Assembly (NCBI GenBank): GCA_964593905.1
Contig: CAZQLE010000092.1
Coordinates: 1 to 14,581 of the forward strand
From: CAZQLE01 sp964593905
GTDB taxonomy: Bacteria; Chloroflexota; Anaerolineae; Anaerolineales; Anaerolineaceae
Length of the DNA: 14,581 bases
Reading direction: 5' to 3'
The position numbers and the translations under genes were made by a program. Positions 13,170 to 14,581 of this stretch are shown one piece after another (position 1 is the stretch's first letter; each line of letters starts with the position of its first letter). The notes beneath the pieces were generated by a model, which was not told where the DNA came from, did not search any database, and worked only from the letters and a program-made list of their open reading frames with translations.

Positions 13170-13712
13170 TCAGGTAATCCACCAGGTGATGCGCTGATCA
13201 GTTTGCTGCCAGCTGCCGTCGGCCAGACGCTGCCAGAGGTAAGCCTGCCCCTCACCCAGCCCCCCGGCCAGAGAGGCTGAATGTACCACCGCCAGAGCCG
13301 CTTCCCGGCTGGGACGGGAAATTCCCAGATACATAAAGGCTTGCGGCCAAACGGGCAGCGCCGTGCCCGCCATCAGATCCGCCAGTCCGGGGCCAAACCC
13401 CGCGAGCGGCGCGCTGTCTTCTTTAACCGGGCAGGTCACCACCCGCAGGCGGGTCGGGTCAACCCGTTCAAAACACCATTCTTCAACGTCGACCATGCCG
13501 CATAACGATGCATCGGCCTGGTTGGTTTCGCCCTGCGGCTGTTCGCCTTCGGCCAGGCGGCGGCCTACCTTGAACCGCAGCGCTGACACCAGACAGTCGG
13601 GGCTCTCTGGCAGCGGCCAGTGGCTGCGCAAAGCCGCCTCCCACAACGCCGGGTCATCCTGCCCGGTCAAAAGAGCGTTCAGCCCATACGCTTCCATGCA
13701 TGACAGCTCCAT
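13170..13712 (-). CDS. Hypothetical protein (180 aa), kinase operon
   Basis: Not recognised. Starting at the ATG at 13712 (AGGGG about 9 nt upstream), the protein has a helical opening (LSCMEAYGLNALLTG), a central mixed region with CGMVDVEEWCFERVD and VVTCPVKED, and a C-terminal half containing AVVHSASLAGGLGEG followed by AYLWQRLADGSWQQTDQRITWW. The last part looks like beta hairpins ending in a W-x2-x(6)-W pattern, a layout seen in small lipoprotein-like or NTF2-like domains, but the protein has no signal peptide and no lipobox. The frame extends to 13778, which would overlap the end of the kinase gene. It lies 34 nt downstream of the histidine kinase, so it may be under the same control. 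Confidence 0.7.
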   Translation of the reverse strand: MELSCMEAYGLNALLTGQDDPALWEAALRSHWPLPESPDCLVSALRFKVGRRLAEGEQPQGETNQADASLCGMVDVEEWCFERVDPTRLRVVTCPVKEDSAPLAGFGPGLADLMAGTALPVWPQAFMYLGISRPSREAALAVVHSASLAGGLGEGQAYLWQRLADGSWQQTDQRITWWIT

Positions 13713-13746
13713 GTGAATATCCCCTCTCAGAAAAATGAGGCCGATT

Positions 13747-14581
13747 TTACGGTCTGGCTGCTTCCTGCGGCAGGTCAATCACAAATTCGGTGCCCACCCC
13801 CGGCGCACTTTCAACCGCAATCGTTCCGTGATGTGCCTGAACCCACTGGCGGGCAATGGCCAGTCCCAGTCCGCTGCTGCTCCGGTCGGTGCGTGAACGG
13901 TCGCCGCGCCAGAAGCGGTCAAAGATAAACGGCAAATCTTCGGCGGCAATGCCCTTGCCGCTATCCGAAACCCGCAGGCGCACCCCGCCGCCGGCCTCTT
14001 CCCCCGGCGGGATATCTCCGCCGGCCAGGGTGATCACCCCGCCGGGCGGGGTGTGTTGCAACGCATTGGCGATCAGGTTTGAGAGCACCTGGTTCAGGCG
14101 GTCATAATCGGCGTGCATTTCGCGCTGCGGGTTGACAAGTTCGGTCTTCAACGCCACGCCCTGCGCCGCGGCACGGGCCGCAAAACTGGCGTGCAGGTCG
14201 TTCATCAGGTCGGCCAGGGCAAAATCGCCGGGGTGCAGCGGAAGCTGCCCGGCCTCGGCCAGCGAGAGGGTTTGCAGGTCGTTCACCAGCCGGGCCAGCA
14301 GGCGGGTCTCATCCAGGGTGTTGTTCAGGTTTTCCGGCGTCGGTTCATAAACGCCGTCCAACATCCCCTCCAGATTGCCCTGAATGATGTGCAGCGGGTT
14401 GCGCAGTTCGTGGGCAATATCGGCGGTCAGGTTGCGCCGCTGGGTCTCGGCCCGCTCCAGTTCAGCGATCATATGATTAAAGCGCCGCGCCAGGCGGCCA
14501 AACTCACGCGGGTAGCGTTCCGAAACACGCACCGAAAGATCGCCTTCCGCAATGGAATCGATGGCAGTGAAGATATCTTCC
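13747..14581 (-). CDS. Sensor histidine kinase, C-terminal part (5' end outside window)
   Basis: The frame is open to the right edge; the visible part holds 277 residues and starts inside a HAMP domain (IAEGDLSVRVSERYPREFGRL). A HisKA dimerisation helix follows with the phospho-accepting histidine in IAHELRNPLHII (about visible residue 57). The HATPase_c domain has the N box (LNQVLSNLIANALQHT), D box (DSGKGIA), F box (FIFDRFWRGD) and G2 box (SSGLGLAIARQW), all intact. An internal GTG at 14532 is not a plausible start, because HAMP sequence continues upstream of it. The missing part should contain the sensor and membrane segments, and a response regulator gene probably lies further right. Four genes follow it on the minus strand. 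Confidence 0.95.
   Translation of the reverse strand, partial: EDIFTAIDSIAEGDLSVRVSERYPREFGRLARRFNHMIAELERAETQRRNLTADIAHELRNPLHIIQGNLEGMLDGVYEPTPENLNNTLDETRLLARLVNDLQTLSLAEAGQLPLHPGDFALADLMNDLHASFAARAAAQGVALKTELVNPQREMHADYDRLNQVLSNLIANALQHTPPGGVITLAGGDIPPGEEAGGGVRLRVSDSGKGIAAEDLPFIFDRFWRGDRSRTDRSSSGLGLAIARQWVQAHHGTIAVESAPGVGTEFVIDLPQEAARP

Noticed and set aside
13713..13746. Terminator between the histidine kinase and the 180-aa gene
   Set aside because: The CTCA/TGAG stem is 4 bp and overlaps the ribosome site of the next gene, so read-through is more likely.

Overview
The window looks like chromosomal DNA from a GC-rich bacterium, most plausibly an uncultivated member of the Chloroflexota, class Anaerolineae. 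That placement is inference from memory of similar proteins: the short MNIGMLWFDNDPKT protein, the paired M16 peptidases beside acpS, the 203-residue HHNGFVREKH protein and the GTCATTCTGAGC-type dispersed repeat. No marker gene in the window proves it. Gene density is high, most genes lie on the minus strand, and I see no tRNA, rRNA, CRISPR array, integrase or transposase.

Left part. At 1-1192 on the plus strand are the 3' end of an FtsK/EssC-like ATPase gene and a small conserved hypothetical gene. A GC-rich hairpin (1232-1260) separates them from a convergent five-gene minus-strand operon that runs from 5625 down to 1275. Its order is a single-pass membrane protein, an active M16 zinc peptidase, an M16-like partner with no zinc ligands, holo-ACP synthase (acpS) and a calcineurin-like phosphoesterase. 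Its junctions are 2-nt and 7-nt gaps and two ATGA overlaps, so the five products are almost certainly made together. A divergent intergenic region (5626-5804) with several dyads separates this operon from a plus-strand ferredoxin/adrenodoxin-type NAD(P)H reductase gene (5805-7172).

Middle part (7179-11686, all minus strand). This holds a four-helix membrane protein, a GrpB/UPF0157 protein, a polytopic membrane protein with an HPDKCGGLG loop, an unrecognised 203-residue protein, a four-helix membrane protein with an EYNSLRSEILKRIELRQQ N-terminus, and a small membrane-anchored protein. Three transcription units here carry near-consensus promoters of one design (TTGAnn, exactly 16 nt, TACAAT). 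A non-coding stretch at 9455-9835 contains one of these promoters, a TGAATATATTCA palindrome at its start site, and a dispersed-repeat-like segment.

Right part (11857-14581, all minus strand). A probable operon begins with a sensor histidine kinase that runs off the right edge. It continues with an unrecognised 180-residue protein, a 22-codon ORF, an SDR oxidoreductase and a nucleotidyltransferase-fold protein. The 22-codon ORF has its own ribosome binding site and ends in an ATGA overlap with the SDR start, so it may be a translational-coupling leader.

Nothing here is a clear defence, secretion or biosynthetic island. The best leads are the M16-pair operon with its membrane partner, the 22-codon leader ORF, the repeated promoter design with an associated palindrome, and several conserved but uncharacterised membrane proteins.
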